From Siphonodentalium dalli (lineage: Eukaryota > Mollusca > Scaphopoda > Gadilida > Siphonodentaliidae): a stretch of DNA of 64,000 nucleotides. Positions 8,740 through 20,850 of the stretch are shown here, piece after piece (within the stretch, counting starts at the first letter, position 1; every line of letters starts with the position of its first letter). The stretch covers positions 137,829,990 to 137,893,989 of the forward strand of contig CP136067.1 of assembly GCA_032622095.1 (NCBI GenBank), read 5' to 3'. The position numbers and the translations under genes were made by a program. The notes under the pieces are model-generated. The model was not told the origin of the DNA and searched no databases. It saw only the letters and a program-made list of their open reading frames with translations.

Positions 8740-11155
8740 TTGTCACAATGAAATTAAATCACGATAGAATTGTTTTAATATTTATGTTTTCTCGACATTT
8801 GGAAAGCATTCGATACTGTCTGGTTAGATGGTCTCTTATACAAACTCATGCAAAGGGGTTTAACCCTTTACCCAACAGAAGGGCCCTGTGCCAATGCATT
8901 CTCTTATATATGCGAGTCGACCATAGGTCGCCTCGCATATATAAGAGAATGCATTGGCTTAACACATTAAAAATTATAAAATTGTTAAAGAATGTAAGAA
9001 AAAATGGTAAAAAGTGTTAAAAAAAAGTTTTGTTTTAGGCCAATGCATTCTATTATATATGCGAGGCGACCTATGGTCGACTCGCATATATAAGAGAATG
9101 CATTGGCACAGGGCATAACTGTAACTATCACAATGTGGTCAAGGAGCCGGTTCCAATGATATCCATATTTGTATGGTTCTATTGAGACAGACCGAAGATA
9201 TTTTAGGCTGTTGAAGCTTTATTTGGCCGGTTTTGGCCGTTTTGTTGGGTAAAGGGGTTTAACAGGGCAGTCACTTTGTCTTGTGTCAAATTTGATCTGA
9301 GATGTTTATTGCTCTGTTCATACTCGATATGGCATATCAAAATGGTTTCCTGTATTACAAGGAGCGAGACAAGGATGTTTGTTATCACCAGTTTATTATA
9401 CCATATACGTTGATGAATTAATTTATGATACTTTCAGAGTCACTTATGGGACTCAGGGTATTTGATGTCGACTGTACATGTCCTATTTATGCAGACGATA
9501 TGATTCCCTTGTCACTGACAAAATCCAGTTTGGACAAGTTGTGCAATAAATGTTATACATATAGCAATACATGGCGTTATCAATATAATGCGAACAAATC
9601 TTGTGGTATTGTCTTTAAAGAATCGAAACAGGATTTTACAAGAACTAATCGAAAGTGGGTATTAGGTACTGATTAAATAAATGAATGTGCCGATATAACT
9701 CACATGGGTGTTCCATTGATTAAATTTTATATCAATAGTCAACTTACTGATAAAATATGTGATAAAATTTGATGTACACTTTCAAACTCTGGATTGTATC
9801 CAGGAGGTTTAACCCCTGCCAGTTGCACGTTCTTGTATCAATCAACTGTACTCACCAGAGGACTGTATAGTGCACAACTGTTATGGGGTTTATGTCACAA
9901 TGATAGTGATCCATTAGAAAGTATTCATCGATTCTGTTTCAAGAATGTTCAAGGTCGGCACCAGCGAACCTCACAGTTCTAGTTGGTATGGGATCACTGC
10001 AATGCCTTATTGATAAAAGGAATTTATCGCTATTCGGTTCTCTCTGTAACTTGAGTGTTTCGCGTAAAACTGTTGAACAGGTTTTTATTGTTTGCCTTTA
10101 TCAATATCTTTATATTTGTAACACGCCAAATAGAAATGCAATTTTTTTCTCTGATATTAATTCCATTTTTCATTCATATGGCTTCTCTGACTATGTTTTC
10201 ATATACGGAAACACAGTTGATTTCCCTGCAAAGTCACATTGGGCTCAACTTGTCAAAGAGACACAGTTTCAAATTACTCTAAGATCGCGCGGAAACAAAT
10301 AATTTCAGAGAAAACATCACTGGTAAACGTATTTGGTTATGTCCAACATATGGATTTATTGTCAACTCTATCTGCAACATAAGGAAAATGATCTACTAAT
10401 TGCTTGATTAATCACACTTATACCAAATGAAGCTGACATGCAAACATGTGTATTGTGTCAGAATGAATATTACGACAGAGTATCTCATGTTATTATTGGA
10501 TGTAATCTCATGTGCTCTCATCAAGATGAAGTTGAATTTTGAACTTTTAGAAAAGTTTGTGGAGTAGTCACTTATAATCTGTATGACTCGTTATTAATCG
10601 AAATGAAAACTCAGGTTGACTGGAATGCTTGATTGTCTCGTAACAATGGATAGGCCTATCAATTTTGATAAAATCGCCAATTTCTTCATCAGTAATACTG
10701 GCAAATTGTGGCAGCGATATCACAATAAATTAATATATCAGACAAGATATTGGGAAACTCTGTTGAATAAAGACAGCCGTTGGGTAGCCCAACATTGTTT
10801 ATATTATTATATACATATATATATACACGATAGCACATCCTTTCATCTATATATATTGACACGGAATAGTAACACATGTAACATGTTCCTTGGACATTTA
10901 ATATACATGTATACATTTGTATATGTTGTGGACATTCGACTGCCTGTACCTCGTGTGGTTGGTGCGGACATGGAATTTGATCTTCATGCACTATTCCATT
11001 CTCATGCCATTCTCATATGAGATCAATTGATGCCCGGTCGTATGAACAAATTTGTTTGTTTTTTTTCATTTATTTTTGTTGTTGTTTACTCATTACATTC
11101 ATGTATATTCTTTTGTAAAATCTTCATATTGATATGGATGAATAAAAGATATATA
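8740..11155 (+). pseudogene. CR1/Jockey-like LINE, broken ORF2 and 3' tail
   Basis: Degenerate non-LTR retrotransposon. Reverse-transcriptase motif A is visible as FLDIWKAFDTVW (about 8775-8815), motif B as QGARQGCLLSP (9358-9390) and motif C as YADD (9488-9499). A long post-RT region follows (GGLTPASCTFLYQS, ESIHRFCFKN) and then a C-terminal zinc-knuckle, CVLCQ...HVIIGC, near 10445-10503. Several stops and frameshifts make it inactive. The 3' tail TTTGTAAAATCTTCA with GAATAAAAGATATA recurs after the second copy at 33541. It lacks the endonuclease and ORF1, so it is 5'-truncated. A family 1 MITE splits it at 8860-9262. Confidence 0.85.
8860..9262. mobile_element. TTAA MITE, family 1, full length, inside the LINE
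   Basis: A complete 403-bp copy: TTAACCCTTTACCCAACA at the left, GTTGGGTAAAGGGGTTTAA at the right, two dyads in inverted order and the AT-rich spacer between them. It sits between reverse-transcriptase motifs A and B. Deleting it together with one TTAA joins MQRGL to TGQSL in the same frame, which confirms the TTAA target duplication. Confidence 0.92.
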
Positions 11156-11201
11156 TAAATAATATAGAATGTGAATCAATGTCAATACAGAAGTGGTGAC
11201 A

Positions 11202-11325
11202 TACAGTAATGCCCTAAGTAATCGACTCCATAACCACAGCAGAATTATGGGTAACTTTTCAGGATTTAGTCGGAAATATGGCTTGTTGCCATTCATCGAA
11301 AAGCTCTCCCCGAGCTCTTCTGGTG
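11202..11325. mobile_element. Palindromic TA-flanked MITE, copy 3, one arm only
   Basis: Left arm CAGTAATGCCCTAAGTAATC through to the CTCTCCCCGAGCTCTTC centre. The right arm is missing and an unrelated repeat follows. The left flank GTGGTGACATA resembles the flank of copy 1. Confidence 0.8.
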
Positions 11326-11329
11326 ACAT

Positions 11330-11465
11330 GCAAGGGAAAAATAAGGGGGGTGGGGGGCATTCTTTTCATTTTAGGCCCAAAAAAAAGTGTTTTGGTTCTC
11401 GGGCAATTTTTTTTTTCAAATCAATGAGGGAGGGAGGGTTTATTTTTATTTTTTATTTTTTTCTG
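11330..11465 (+). repeat. Repeat fragment paired in inverse with 13140-13270
   Basis: GGGCATTCTTTTCATTTTAG, then GGTTCTCGGGC, matches in reverse complement the block at 13140-13270 (GGGGCCTGAGAACC, GAATGCGACCCCC). The two blocks bracket the Harbinger-like element and may be pieces of a larger foldback. Confidence 0.4.
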
Positions 11466-11778
11466 CGCATAGTAAGCATGGACAAAGATACCTTCCTCTG
11501 TCTAGTAATAACCAGAAAGGTAGAGGGAACTGTTATGCATATAAACTCATTTAGTCTTATATCAAAATGACATTGTATTACCAGTGTATGACTGGGATTA
11601 CCTAACAATATATAATGCCCCTGACATTAACTACTGTTATTGTTGTCTAAAAACTGATACCTCCCCATTCTAATATGTGATCCTGAATTTAGTCCTGTGC
11701 CTTTCAATTGTATAAAGTTACAATTAGTGTAAGTTGTTCACAATGACTAATTGTAAGAAGATCATGAGGATCAGCTAA

Positions 11779-13017
11779 GGCCTAAAAAAAAAAATACATT
11801 TGTTTCCGCTAACGAGCTGAACAAAATTAGGGTAGGTAGGTAGGCTTAACTTTTTTTTTTCAGTATCTTTAAAAAAAACTGTATAATACTTGTCAATAAC
11901 CCAAACTATGCACTTCTTAGCCCCAATCAGGTTAACCCAAATGACAGAGGAACTAAAAACTCCAATTCAATCTTACATATGCTTCAATATTTACATATAT
12001 ACTAGTCTATATACTAATATAGTCTTTGATAATCCTAATATTTCCCATATGGTCTGGCGACAACTGGAGTCAGTCCAGCACCACTGCACTGTCACATATT
12101 GGAGTGACTGTCTTGTACCGATCTCTTAATGATGGCTTCACAACCCCACCTTCTCCTCCGCATTCGGTGAAGGATCTAGGTATTTTTTGGGGACACCTGT
12201 TTTTGGGCAATGATATGCCAAAACATAACCTGAAGGCCTGAGCGGAGGAAGGTTTGGGAGGGGTGACCCCCTGCTGATGGTGGGGTTTCTCCCCCTGGAA
12301 ATTTTTTGAAAATCCATTGCATTTAGAGCTAATCTAGGGCACTTTGAGTCAATATTTTGAATTTTACTGAGAGGTCAATTTGATCAAGTTTCTAAAGCAT
12401 AACTTTGGAAATTTTTATATATGTATGGATTGGAAATGCTTATAACTTATTGTCAGATATCTTTTGGTTCAATGGATTATGCTTATCCTGCTTGAAATGA
12501 GACTTACCATTATCACTCTAATTCATATAATAGGCTATTTTATAAAATTCAAGTGAGACACATACATAATATACTACATGTAGTACATAAACAATGTCTA
12601 TTTAGTTAGTATTTACTATTTATAGTACTAATCTCTATGTTTATTTTTTCAATTGGTATTATGAGATCCCACCTGATAACCAGGTTGATTCGATCAAATT
12701 GTTAATGTTCGTGTACTGTATTTGATTGAAATACTGAAGTGTGAAGGCTGAATCATAACAAACCTGAACTGAAACTATTTGAAGTTTTCACAGATGAAAG
12801 CTAGATAAAGCCAAACATACTTTACAGTATGATTCCAACTGTTAAACTTAAATCTTTTTGTAAACTAAAATTTCTTATGTCAATATATATAAATGTTTTG
12901 CATCTTGTTATGATATGAATTAGGACCTAAATTGCAATGGCAATAAAAAGTTTAGGGTCGGGGTTTAAAATAGGGTCGGTCGGGTTAGCGGAAACAAACG
13001 TCTTTTTTTTTTAGGCC
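11779..13017. mobile_element. Harbinger-like non-autonomous element (TAA target)
   Basis: The inverted ends are GGCCTAAAAAAA followed by TTTGTTTCCGCTAAC on the left and the complement on the right, about 35 bp. Both sides are flanked by TAA (11776-11778 and 13018-13020). A 3-bp TWA duplication and GGCC start fit PIF/Harbinger. No transposase or Myb-like frame was seen in its 1.24 kb. It includes the dispersed fragment at 12120-12300. Confidence 0.65.
12120..12300 (+). repeat. Dispersed repeat fragment shared with 4255-4400
   Basis: Contains GTGAAGGATC, TTTTTTGGGGACACCTGTTT and GAAGGCCTGAGCGGAGGAAG, seen in reverse complement at 4255-4400. It lies inside the Harbinger-like element and is either part of it or an older passenger. 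Confidence 0.55.
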
Positions 13018-13139
13018 TAATCATTTTCTTAATTGTAGTCATCTACTTCATGTTGTAAGCCTGCAAGTCACTTTTTAACACATTACATGTTAGAGCTCAA
13101 TGCACACTAATATTCAACACATATCTGCTATGGACATGT

Positions 13140-13270
13140 TGATAAAATAAAAAATAAAAAAATGCGGCCCTTTTTATTCAATGCGGCGGGGCCTGAGAAC
13201 CAAAAACTGATTTTTTTGGCCTTATTTATTCATTTTATTTTCAACTTTTCTCAAAATAAATATGAATGCG
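13140..13270 (-). repeat. Repeat fragment paired in inverse with 11330-11465
   Basis: Counterpart of the block at 11330. Shared landmarks are the GCATTC, AGGCC and GGTTCTC words in the same order on the opposite strand. Confidence 0.4.
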
Positions 13271-14814
13271 ACCCCCAAGCCTACAAGTTTCTCCTTGTTT
13301 GTAATTGACTATAAAATAATAAAACTAAGTAGATTCTATTAGAATATAGTGTAATTTATTGTTTTAGGGATAACATATGGAAAACCATGATGTTTGCCAT
13401 GAATAAGCTAATAACGTTCCTTCAGAATTTGCAAGGAAAGAACTTCACATGCATCTACATGTACTCATACGGTAGTGGTGATCTTAAAGCCACATGGCAG
13501 TTTGAGCTCCAAAATACGCTTAATAATATAGAATCACCACCCTCCCACAAATGCTCAATGTTTGCATCCATACTAGTGTTACACCTTTTAGTGGCTACCT
13601 ATCACTCTTATTGCACTACATAATGTTGAGAAAGTCAATGTCCAAACTCATTTAAATTTTATTAACCAATACCCATTCACATATCAAATTATATAGGCTC
13701 AATCATGAACCATAAGCCTAAAAGACATCGTTTTATTCTTGTTTCATGTTCCCTATTATCGAGATACCGGTACTATGGCGGTAGTCTTAATTGCATTACA
13801 CTAAATATTTGAATTTTATCCATATAAACAATGGATTTGAATTGAAAATAAATGAAGATAATGAGTTTTTAATTTCAAGTGCCTTATTTCGGAAGCCTGT
13901 CATGGGGCATTTTGGACAAAATTAAACTACAGAATGATGTCACAAAATAAAATTCCCTCAATTTATGACAAGAGGTGGAATTTGGAATTGGAGACGGATC
14001 ACTGCAGCTGATTTTACGCTCATTGCATCCTGGAATTGAGTCTGGCGTTTTATCGGAAAAATTTGCCAATTTTACTAATCAAAGAACGCTTCAGTCTTTC
14101 TGGAGCATATATAGTGCTTGTAGGAAGATAATTTAGGTATTTATCAACCTATTTTGATACCAGGAAAAATTAAAAAGCAAATATTATTAGGTCTATCTTG
14201 GAACGCAAGTTGCCATGTTGCATCAACCATTTGGCAGGTAGAACGACATTTATGTCGTTTGCAGCAGTTTTAAGGTAATATTATGTTACTATCTACATAA
14301 CTTGTAAAAATTGTCTCATAAAAGGAAACTTGTTTATGGTTATAATGCGGATGGATACTATTTCAATTATTTATGCTTTTAATAATGTTGTTTGTATGAT
14401 TTATTTGTTATATAGACAATGTTTACAATATTATTCAGTTTATTTGAAAAAATATATTCACCCATGGATATGGCATCATATAAGTAGTATTCACTCGCCA
14501 AACGCTTTTAAAATTGGACCTAGAGCCCAGAGATTATGAGAAAGTATTTTGTATGGAGGATAGGAATACATGTATCAATATTCTATTCAATAATATTCTG
14601 GTATCCGTATGTAACAAGAGAAATAACTCTACTAGTAAAAGATCTAATAGCATACTAAATTTCTAATACATGAAACAGTCTGCTTTATATTAAAATATGT
14701 ACTTTAGAATTGAATTATATCTGGAATAGTACAGTGACATCAATTCTAAAGTACCAGTATCTAAAATATGTAGGTCATAGATATGTGAGGTGCATTGTTA
14801 TGCTTGACATGTAT
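13271..14814. other. No gene seen
   Basis: About 1.5 kb of AT-rich DNA. Short frames (for example 14330-14539) are low-complexity and unlike any family I know. A small ACGACATTTATGTCGT dyad lies at 14243-14258. Confidence 0.5.
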
Positions 14815-14816
14815 TA

Positions 14817-15029
14817 CAATAATGCTCTAATTAATCGACTGCTTAACCACAGCAGAATTATGGGTAACTTTTCAGGATTTAGTCGGAAATATGGCTTGTT
14901 GCCATTCATCGGAAAGCTCTTGGGGAGAGCTTTCCGATGAATGGCAACAAGCCATATTTCCGACTAAATCCTGAAAAGTTACCCATAATTCTGCTGTGGT
15001 TAAGCAGTCGATTAATTAGGGCATTACTG
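14817..15029. mobile_element. Palindromic TA-flanked MITE, copy 4
   Basis: 213 bp, flanked by TA at 14815-14816 and 15030-15031. The arms are almost perfectly complementary. The centre AGCTCTTGGGGAGAGCT is the complement of the copy 2 centre apart from one base, so it is in the opposite orientation. Confidence 0.9.
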
Positions 15030-15031
15030 TA

Positions 15032-16468
15032 CTTTTAAACATACGGGTACAAATTTCCATTTCCAGAACTTTTTTTTACCCTTTTTGAGTTGCTATGTCT
15101 GTGTTGTTGACGTGGGGGCAGGACTTTTGACACGATACATGTTAGCCCTATAAAAAATGATCACCCACATTCTAATGTTCTATCACCCTGGGTTTCGAAA
15201 GCTATTGCTGCTTGTTTTAAACACTTTAGTTCCTGGTCCAGAATTCCCAATTTATTAAAGATTTATACTTCTACATGCATTCGCATTGTGGAACCTGACT
15301 GGAGGACATTGGTTGGTTGAAATCAGATGATGTGAGGTCACATGCAGGCTCAAACTTGTTTTGTATTGTATAGACGAAACTTGAAATGCGATACAGCGTA
15401 CCAAAATATTGTTCAAAAATGGTGCAAAATGCCCTTTTAATTTGCAAATTGTGTTTAAATGTAAGAAATGGATTTTGTGTCCCACATAAAATGTCAAACA
15501 TTTATGATGCAAGGAAATCAACATCCAGTTTTTAACTATGACATTCATATTGTTCAGTTTGCCTCATTTGGTGGCATCTACATGTACCTTGGGTTTATCA
15601 TATACATATCTGTATATTTTCAAAATAAGTGTCCCTTTTAATGCGGTCCTCAGCCGTTTACAATGCGGTCGGAATGTCAACACAGTTGCATTTATAACAC
15701 TTTGAAGGTACGTTGTGACTGCATTGAAGTTTAACATGGACTGCATTGAAGTTTAATGCACTGAATTAAAATTAAACATGCTGTCTTGTGAGTCAACGTG
15801 GTCGCGTAATGTCAGCCCTGAATTGCGATATCCTATTTTGTAGTAATCTTTTAATTTTATTTTATTTGCATTCACATCTGAATAATTCTGTGTTATTTTC
15901 CCACTCCTATTCTACGTTCGGATGCCGTTCAAAATGATTTTGGAAAAATATAAAAGTTGACACGATAAATGAAGTTTGATTGATCCCTTTAAGGGAAATA
16001 AGTCATTCCGTTCCCGGATGATAATATATAAATATTTATGAGGAAGCATTGGAATGCCCTCAAATGACAGAGAATCAACAACATATTGGCATCACCGCCA
16101 GTCCTTCCTGGGAGACCGGAGCCATTGCTCTCGCACCCGTATGCACTTGCAATTTTAAATTCACGGGTGTTAACATTCCCACTCATCTCTCTTGTCAAAA
16201 TGTATATGGTCACTGTCATCGTTGATTCAATATTGAACTATTAGAAGGTACTAGTATATTTAGAACCTTTCCCATCTCAGTTAAATTATGGGCATGTGAA
16301 AGTATACTAGTAACTGGACATAGGTCTATTCCACAATGACATTTTGTTTGAGAAAAACCCAACCAATTATATTATGGGCGCAATTACACCCGTCTTCTGA
16401 ATTGTGAGGGCTAATTTATAAGTGCTCTCGCTGTGCTTTCCTGGTGGGATTAAATGATTCAATGACTA
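15032..16468. other. No gene seen
   Basis: AT-rich DNA with no recognised repeat partner in the window. A 97-codon minus frame at 15255-15548 has no recognisable domain and overlaps another frame of similar length. Confidence 0.5.
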
Positions 16469-16481
16469 CCCCCCCCCCCCC
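16469..16481. repeat. Poly-C tract
   Basis: Thirteen C in a row. C or G homopolymer runs of 9-22 bases recur at about 19603, 33067, 34569, 35215, 40709, 41298 and 48181. Confidence 0.9.
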
Positions 16482-16741
16482 ACCAAAATGTTAGTTAATA
16501 CATGCAATACATGTCAGAAGAAAGCAGCCTAATGTGTATTTGGGTGAAAACTATTGACAATTATTGGTTGCTACATTGGTTGCTACATTGTATGTAATCT
16601 TCCATTCCACAGATTTCACGGCGTTTGAATCTGTGACAATGAACACGTGATTAAATGTATATATAAGTTTGTTAACATTTTATAGCTCGATGGAGCTATC
16701 ATTTGATCATAGACATAGACCAAAGGAAAACAGGTGAAGTT

Positions 16742-17532
16742 GGCCCCATACGAAGACAGCCCCATGTGAAGATGGTCCCAGAGAAGTCGGCCCCATATAT
16801 AACAGCACCATTGTTTAAAATTATTCATTTTATGATACGATATATGAAACTGATAAGAATAAATTTTACAAAATAACATAACAAATGAAACTATTTTTTT
16901 TTTTTCCAATTTAAGTCGAATAATATCTAAATTACGGTCAAATGATTGGACTCAAATGGCCATCAGTTGGGGAAAAATCAAATCAATGTCTCCGGTAGAG
17001 GTCTGACGAGGTGCTCTGTTGGTGGTTGTTGACTGGCTGCTCAAACTCAAAGGAACATGACAGGTTGAAGGAAGGGGCAATCTCATACGACTTCCCCGTC
17101 AAGAACATTTTGGGCTGAAGTTTGTTAGACAGTATCGCCCGCCTCCCCCAAGCCCACCCACCCTGCAAGTGTTTTTTCATATAGTGTTTTTGAAACGTTT
17201 CTCTTTGTGGTGTCATTCTTTTGGTATGCCCGTTATTTAGTAAAGGTGATTTTTTACTAAATAACGGGTATGTTAGAGTTACATTTCTTTGAAAAACTCA
17301 AAACATTGGGCGACAAATTTTCTCGACGGGGAAGTCGTATGATATTGCCAAGGAGGGCATGACAGGTGTTGAGATTGTCTGTACTAACTAGTAGCATTCT
17401 ATACGACTTCACAATGAATAAACAAACATAAACACTAATTCACTCAAATTAAGCAATTTAATCGCTTCTAATTAATGGGGCCGACTTCTCTGGGGCTGTC
17501 TTCTTCGCGCGGGACCGTGTTCGTATGGGGCC
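16742..17532. mobile_element. Foldback with GGCCCCATACGAAG ends
   Basis: Inverted blocks at 16742-16796 and 17474-17532 share GGCCCCATACGAAGACAGCC and AGAGAAGTCGGCCCCAT. Each block has internal short repeats of the GGGGCCGACTTC word. They enclose a second, smaller foldback. No reading frame; family unknown. Confidence 0.6.
17076..17349. mobile_element. Inner foldback with GGCAATCTCATACGACTTCC ends
   Basis: GGCAATCTCATACGACTTCC at 17076 pairs with its complement ending at 17349. Towards the centre, AACATTTTGGGC and GTTTTTGAAA pair again, and the core (17225-17270) is a stem of ATGCCCGTTATTTAGTAAA and its complement around an 8-base loop. The word CATACGACTTC also occurs in the outer foldback, so the two may be related. 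Confidence 0.6.
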
Positions 17533-18657
17533 GACTTCAGCAGGAGTCATGACCGACTTCTCCAGATACCGACCAAAGTTCAAAAATGCTGTATCTGGTT
17601 TGGAACCTATGCTACAATGTAGTCAGTCTAGTGCAACACTAACTTTAAAGGGTATAGTGACTAACAGTAACAGTAACAATACTGTCAACAGTGACACTGT
17701 GACAACAGTACGTTACAACTTACAGTTGGTCAACTTGGTGTGTTAGTGTTTACGTCGAAATTAGGTGAATTTCACTGTCCAGTGCCCGTGTAAAACGTTA
17801 AATTTAAGAATCAATTTTGACTCAGTTACACATGCAAAGGAGTAGAAACAAGATTCTACCAAAAACTCACCCTCAAATTGCTAAAATACGAACGTTATGA
17901 GAACAGATTGGTTCGTTTTTAATTCGATGAAGTTGTTAATTGTACGGTACTTAAATGCCACACTAATGTACTATTTTTACATGACCGTAAAAATAACATT
18001 CCACTGACTGTTCATTCGTACTCGATATACTTCGTACTGTTATTAACAGTAAGCCTCCTAATAGTTTTGTACGTTTCGAAGAATAGTATCAAAACTTTTG
18101 TCTATATTGATACGAGTAATTACAATTGAATGGTCACCGAATGTGTTGAGCGCTCGTTCGGTGACTGCATGATTTGTCAATGGTTAATTATGAGTGAGCA
18201 GTATTACAATTGAAATGTGTTTACGCCTTGGGCGAGTAGATCAATGTATATTATATTACTTTGTCATGATACAAATTGATTCATGTTATATTCATGTCAT
18301 GTATGAGGTATTGTTCCATGCTTTCAGAGGGTTATTTCCCCAAAGAATGGGTTTTCATCTCTGTTTTAACGCAGGAATAATACCAGCTGTTTGTGATATG
18401 CCTCTTTCCTGATTTTGCACAATAAAGCGCATACTCTGGCTATTTGCATAAATTTGTGTTGTAATTTATATAGTAGAAGGGTAGACTAAATATTATGGGC
18501 TCATAAGGACTGTCACTTCATCCCACACGAAGCACTTCATAACACGACGGCTTCTATACATGTATATCATGGCCTTATAAGGACCATACTGATGCCAATT
18601 CACATTCGAATTATTCTTCTTATCTTATCTTCTTATTTTATGATTGTAAATACATCC
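17533..18657. other. No gene seen; one small hairpin
   Basis: No coding pattern was found. A stem of GTCACCGAA and TTCGGTGAC with a CG-containing loop lies at about 18132-18164. It has no T-run and no partner elsewhere. Confidence 0.45.
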
Positions 18658-19437
18658 TACTAGCTGGTGGACCCGACTTCGTCCGGGCTGTTTCCCCTCT
18701 GCTTTTCGGCGAATTGCGCGATTTGACCTTGAATTGACTATTTTGAAGGTCAAGGTCAGTTCGGGTAACGATTTGACCCGTCCAAAACACTCCCCAGACA
18801 AAAGTATCCGACAAAAGTACCCGTCGAAATCCGTCCTGTTCTACCCGATTTGACCTTGAATTGACAATTTTGAAGGTCAAGGTCAGGTCGGAGTCACGAT
18901 TCGACCCGTCCAAAACACTCCTCGGACAAAAGTAACCCTAGGTAAAAAAAATCGTCGAAATCCCGTCAAATTCGCGATTTGACCTTGAATTGACAATTTT
19001 GAAGGTCAAGGTCAGGTCGGGGTCACGATTTGACCCGTCCAAAACACTCCCCGGACAAAAGTATCCCTAGGTATCAAATTTCGTCGAAATCCGTCCGTTT
19101 TACCCGATTTGACCTTGAATTGACCTTTTTGAAGGTCAAGGTCAGGTCGGGGTAACGATTTGACCCGTCCAAAAGACTCCCCGGACAAAAGTAACTCTAG
19201 GTATCAAATTTCGTCGAAATCCGTCCCGTTTTACCAGATTTGACCTTGAATTGACCTTTTTGAAGGTCAATGTCAGGTTGGGGTCACGATTTGACCCGTC
19301 CAGAACACTCCCTGGACAAAATCAGCCCTAGGTATCAAATTTCGTCAAAATCCGTCTGGCAGTTTTCCCGACCATAGCTAACACACACAGACAGACAGAC
19401 AGACAGACAGACACACAGACGTCCCAAAATATATAGA
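18658..19437. repeat. Five-unit 130-bp tandem array within a dispersed element
   Basis: Units start near 18717, 18848, 18975, 19105 and 19235, each with GATTTGACCTTGAATTGAC, GAAGGTCAAGGTCAGGTCGG, GACCCGTCCAAAACACTCC and TTTCGTCGAAATCCGTC. The element opens ACTAGCTGGTGGACCCGACT and closes with an ACAG microsatellite (19387-19412) and CCAAAATATATAGAT. A shorter copy with about two units lies at 37541-38247. The terminal microsatellite and ATATATAGAT tail resemble 3' ends of some SINE/RTE-type retroelements; that assignment is a guess. Confidence 0.7.
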
Positions 19438-19539
19438 TGTCAGGAGAACCGCCGATGGCCGGACGTTGGCATACACACCCACACAACTGTATAGACGTCT
19501 ATGTTAGTATTGCGATCTTGCCTAACCTGTATGGGCAAC

Positions 19540-20707
19540 CAGGGATGTGGCTAGAGGGTCTCCGCTGGGGGGGTGTCCACCTTGGGAATTTCCAACTGCA
19601 CCCCCCCCCCCCCGTGAGTCGGAATCACACCAACACAACTTTTTGCATAATTCCATTCGCACCCCCCCCCCCTTGAGTCGGAATCACACCAACACAACTT
19701 TTTGCATAATTCCATTTGCACCCCCCCCCCCCCCTTGTACCTCATGCTCAGGCCTAATTTACTATATATTCATAAGCCATGCTTCTATTTTCCCAGTATG
19801 AGAACATTAAGATATTTTAACCTGAAAATTGCCCCCAAAAAAAACAACTAGTGATCTAATTCCAGACAAATGCACACAGCTACCGACAACAGACCAGGAA
19901 ACACCGGGCCGACCATGGTTGTTCGGCCCGGTGTGAGAAAATTTTGAAAACTATACTAGAAAATCGCAAATCCTAGCATCTAGACTGGTCTCAACTGAAG
20001 CTTTCCTAGTGTTGGAAATTTCAAACCTCATGCTCCCCCTCAGGTTGGAAAATTCTTCAACTGATGACCATTTATGTCTACAAGTTTGACCAAATGTAGT
20101 AAAATATTGTTTTGCTAAACTAATTAGCAGTTTTGTATTGGCCATGTGGATGGGGCAATGACACACCGGGCCGACCATGGTTCGTCCCGGTGTGCGAAAA
20201 TTTTGAAATCTGAACAAGAAAATCGCAAAATCCTAACATCTAGACTAGCCTCAAGCCTTAATACTGTTGGAAATTTCAAACCCTACACCCTCACTTAGGT
20301 TGGAAAATTTCCAACTGATGACAATTCCAATGACAATGTTGACCAATTGTATGACAATATTGTTTTCTTAAATTAACTATAAGTTTTTGACTGGCCACGG
20401 GGGCGGGACCAGGACACAAGCTTTCCAAGTGTTGGAAATTTCCAACCTGTCACCCCTCTAAGGTTGGAAAATTTCCTACTGATGACCATTTCTGTCAAAA
20501 ATTTTGACCAAAAATAGGAACATATGCAAATATTGGTCGAAAAACAATAAATTGTTTTATAATCAAACTACAAGAACATTTTCAACCTATTGTTGGTGTG
20601 AAAGTTTGTTGTGGCATGCAGGTATGAAATTTCCAACTATTGAAAATATAGCTCTCTGCTTTGGGGGGGGGTGAGACACCCCACACCCCCCTCTAGCCAC
20701 ATCACTG
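19540..20707. mobile_element. hAT-like element with CAGGGATGTGGCTAGAGGG ends
   Basis: Inverted ends CAGGGATGTGGCTAGAGGG and CCCTCTAGCCACATCACTG, flanked by a perfect 8-bp duplication TGGGCAAC (19532-19539 and 20708-20715). The 8-bp target and CAGGG terminus are typical of hAT. Inside are C-runs, tandem CTTTTTGCATAATTCCATT units, and stems of CACCGGGCCGAC and its complement at 19901-19934 and 20162-20196. GTTGGAAATTTCCAAC-type words recur. No transposase frame in 1168 bp. Another full copy is at 53557 and fragments are at 36885 and 59473. Confidence 0.88.
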
Positions 20708-20739
20708 TGGGCAACGTATGATAACAAAAATTTCTGTGA

Positions 20740-20850
20740 CACTGAAAGCGACAGGGTTTTTGGGCACAGACCCCTTGGGGAAATTACTAAAATACTAAAA
20801 TTACCATTACACTGCATGGTATAGTCTATATTGTATTTTAGTAATTTTAC
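20740..20850. repeat. Palindromic repeat with GGGGAAATTACTAAAATAC arms
   Basis: GGGGAAATTACTAAAATACT pairs with AGTATTTTAGTAATTT-like sequence on the right; TGGTATAGTCTATATTG lies in the right arm. The same palindrome is found split in two at 37503-37540 and 39345-39395. Confidence 0.55.
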
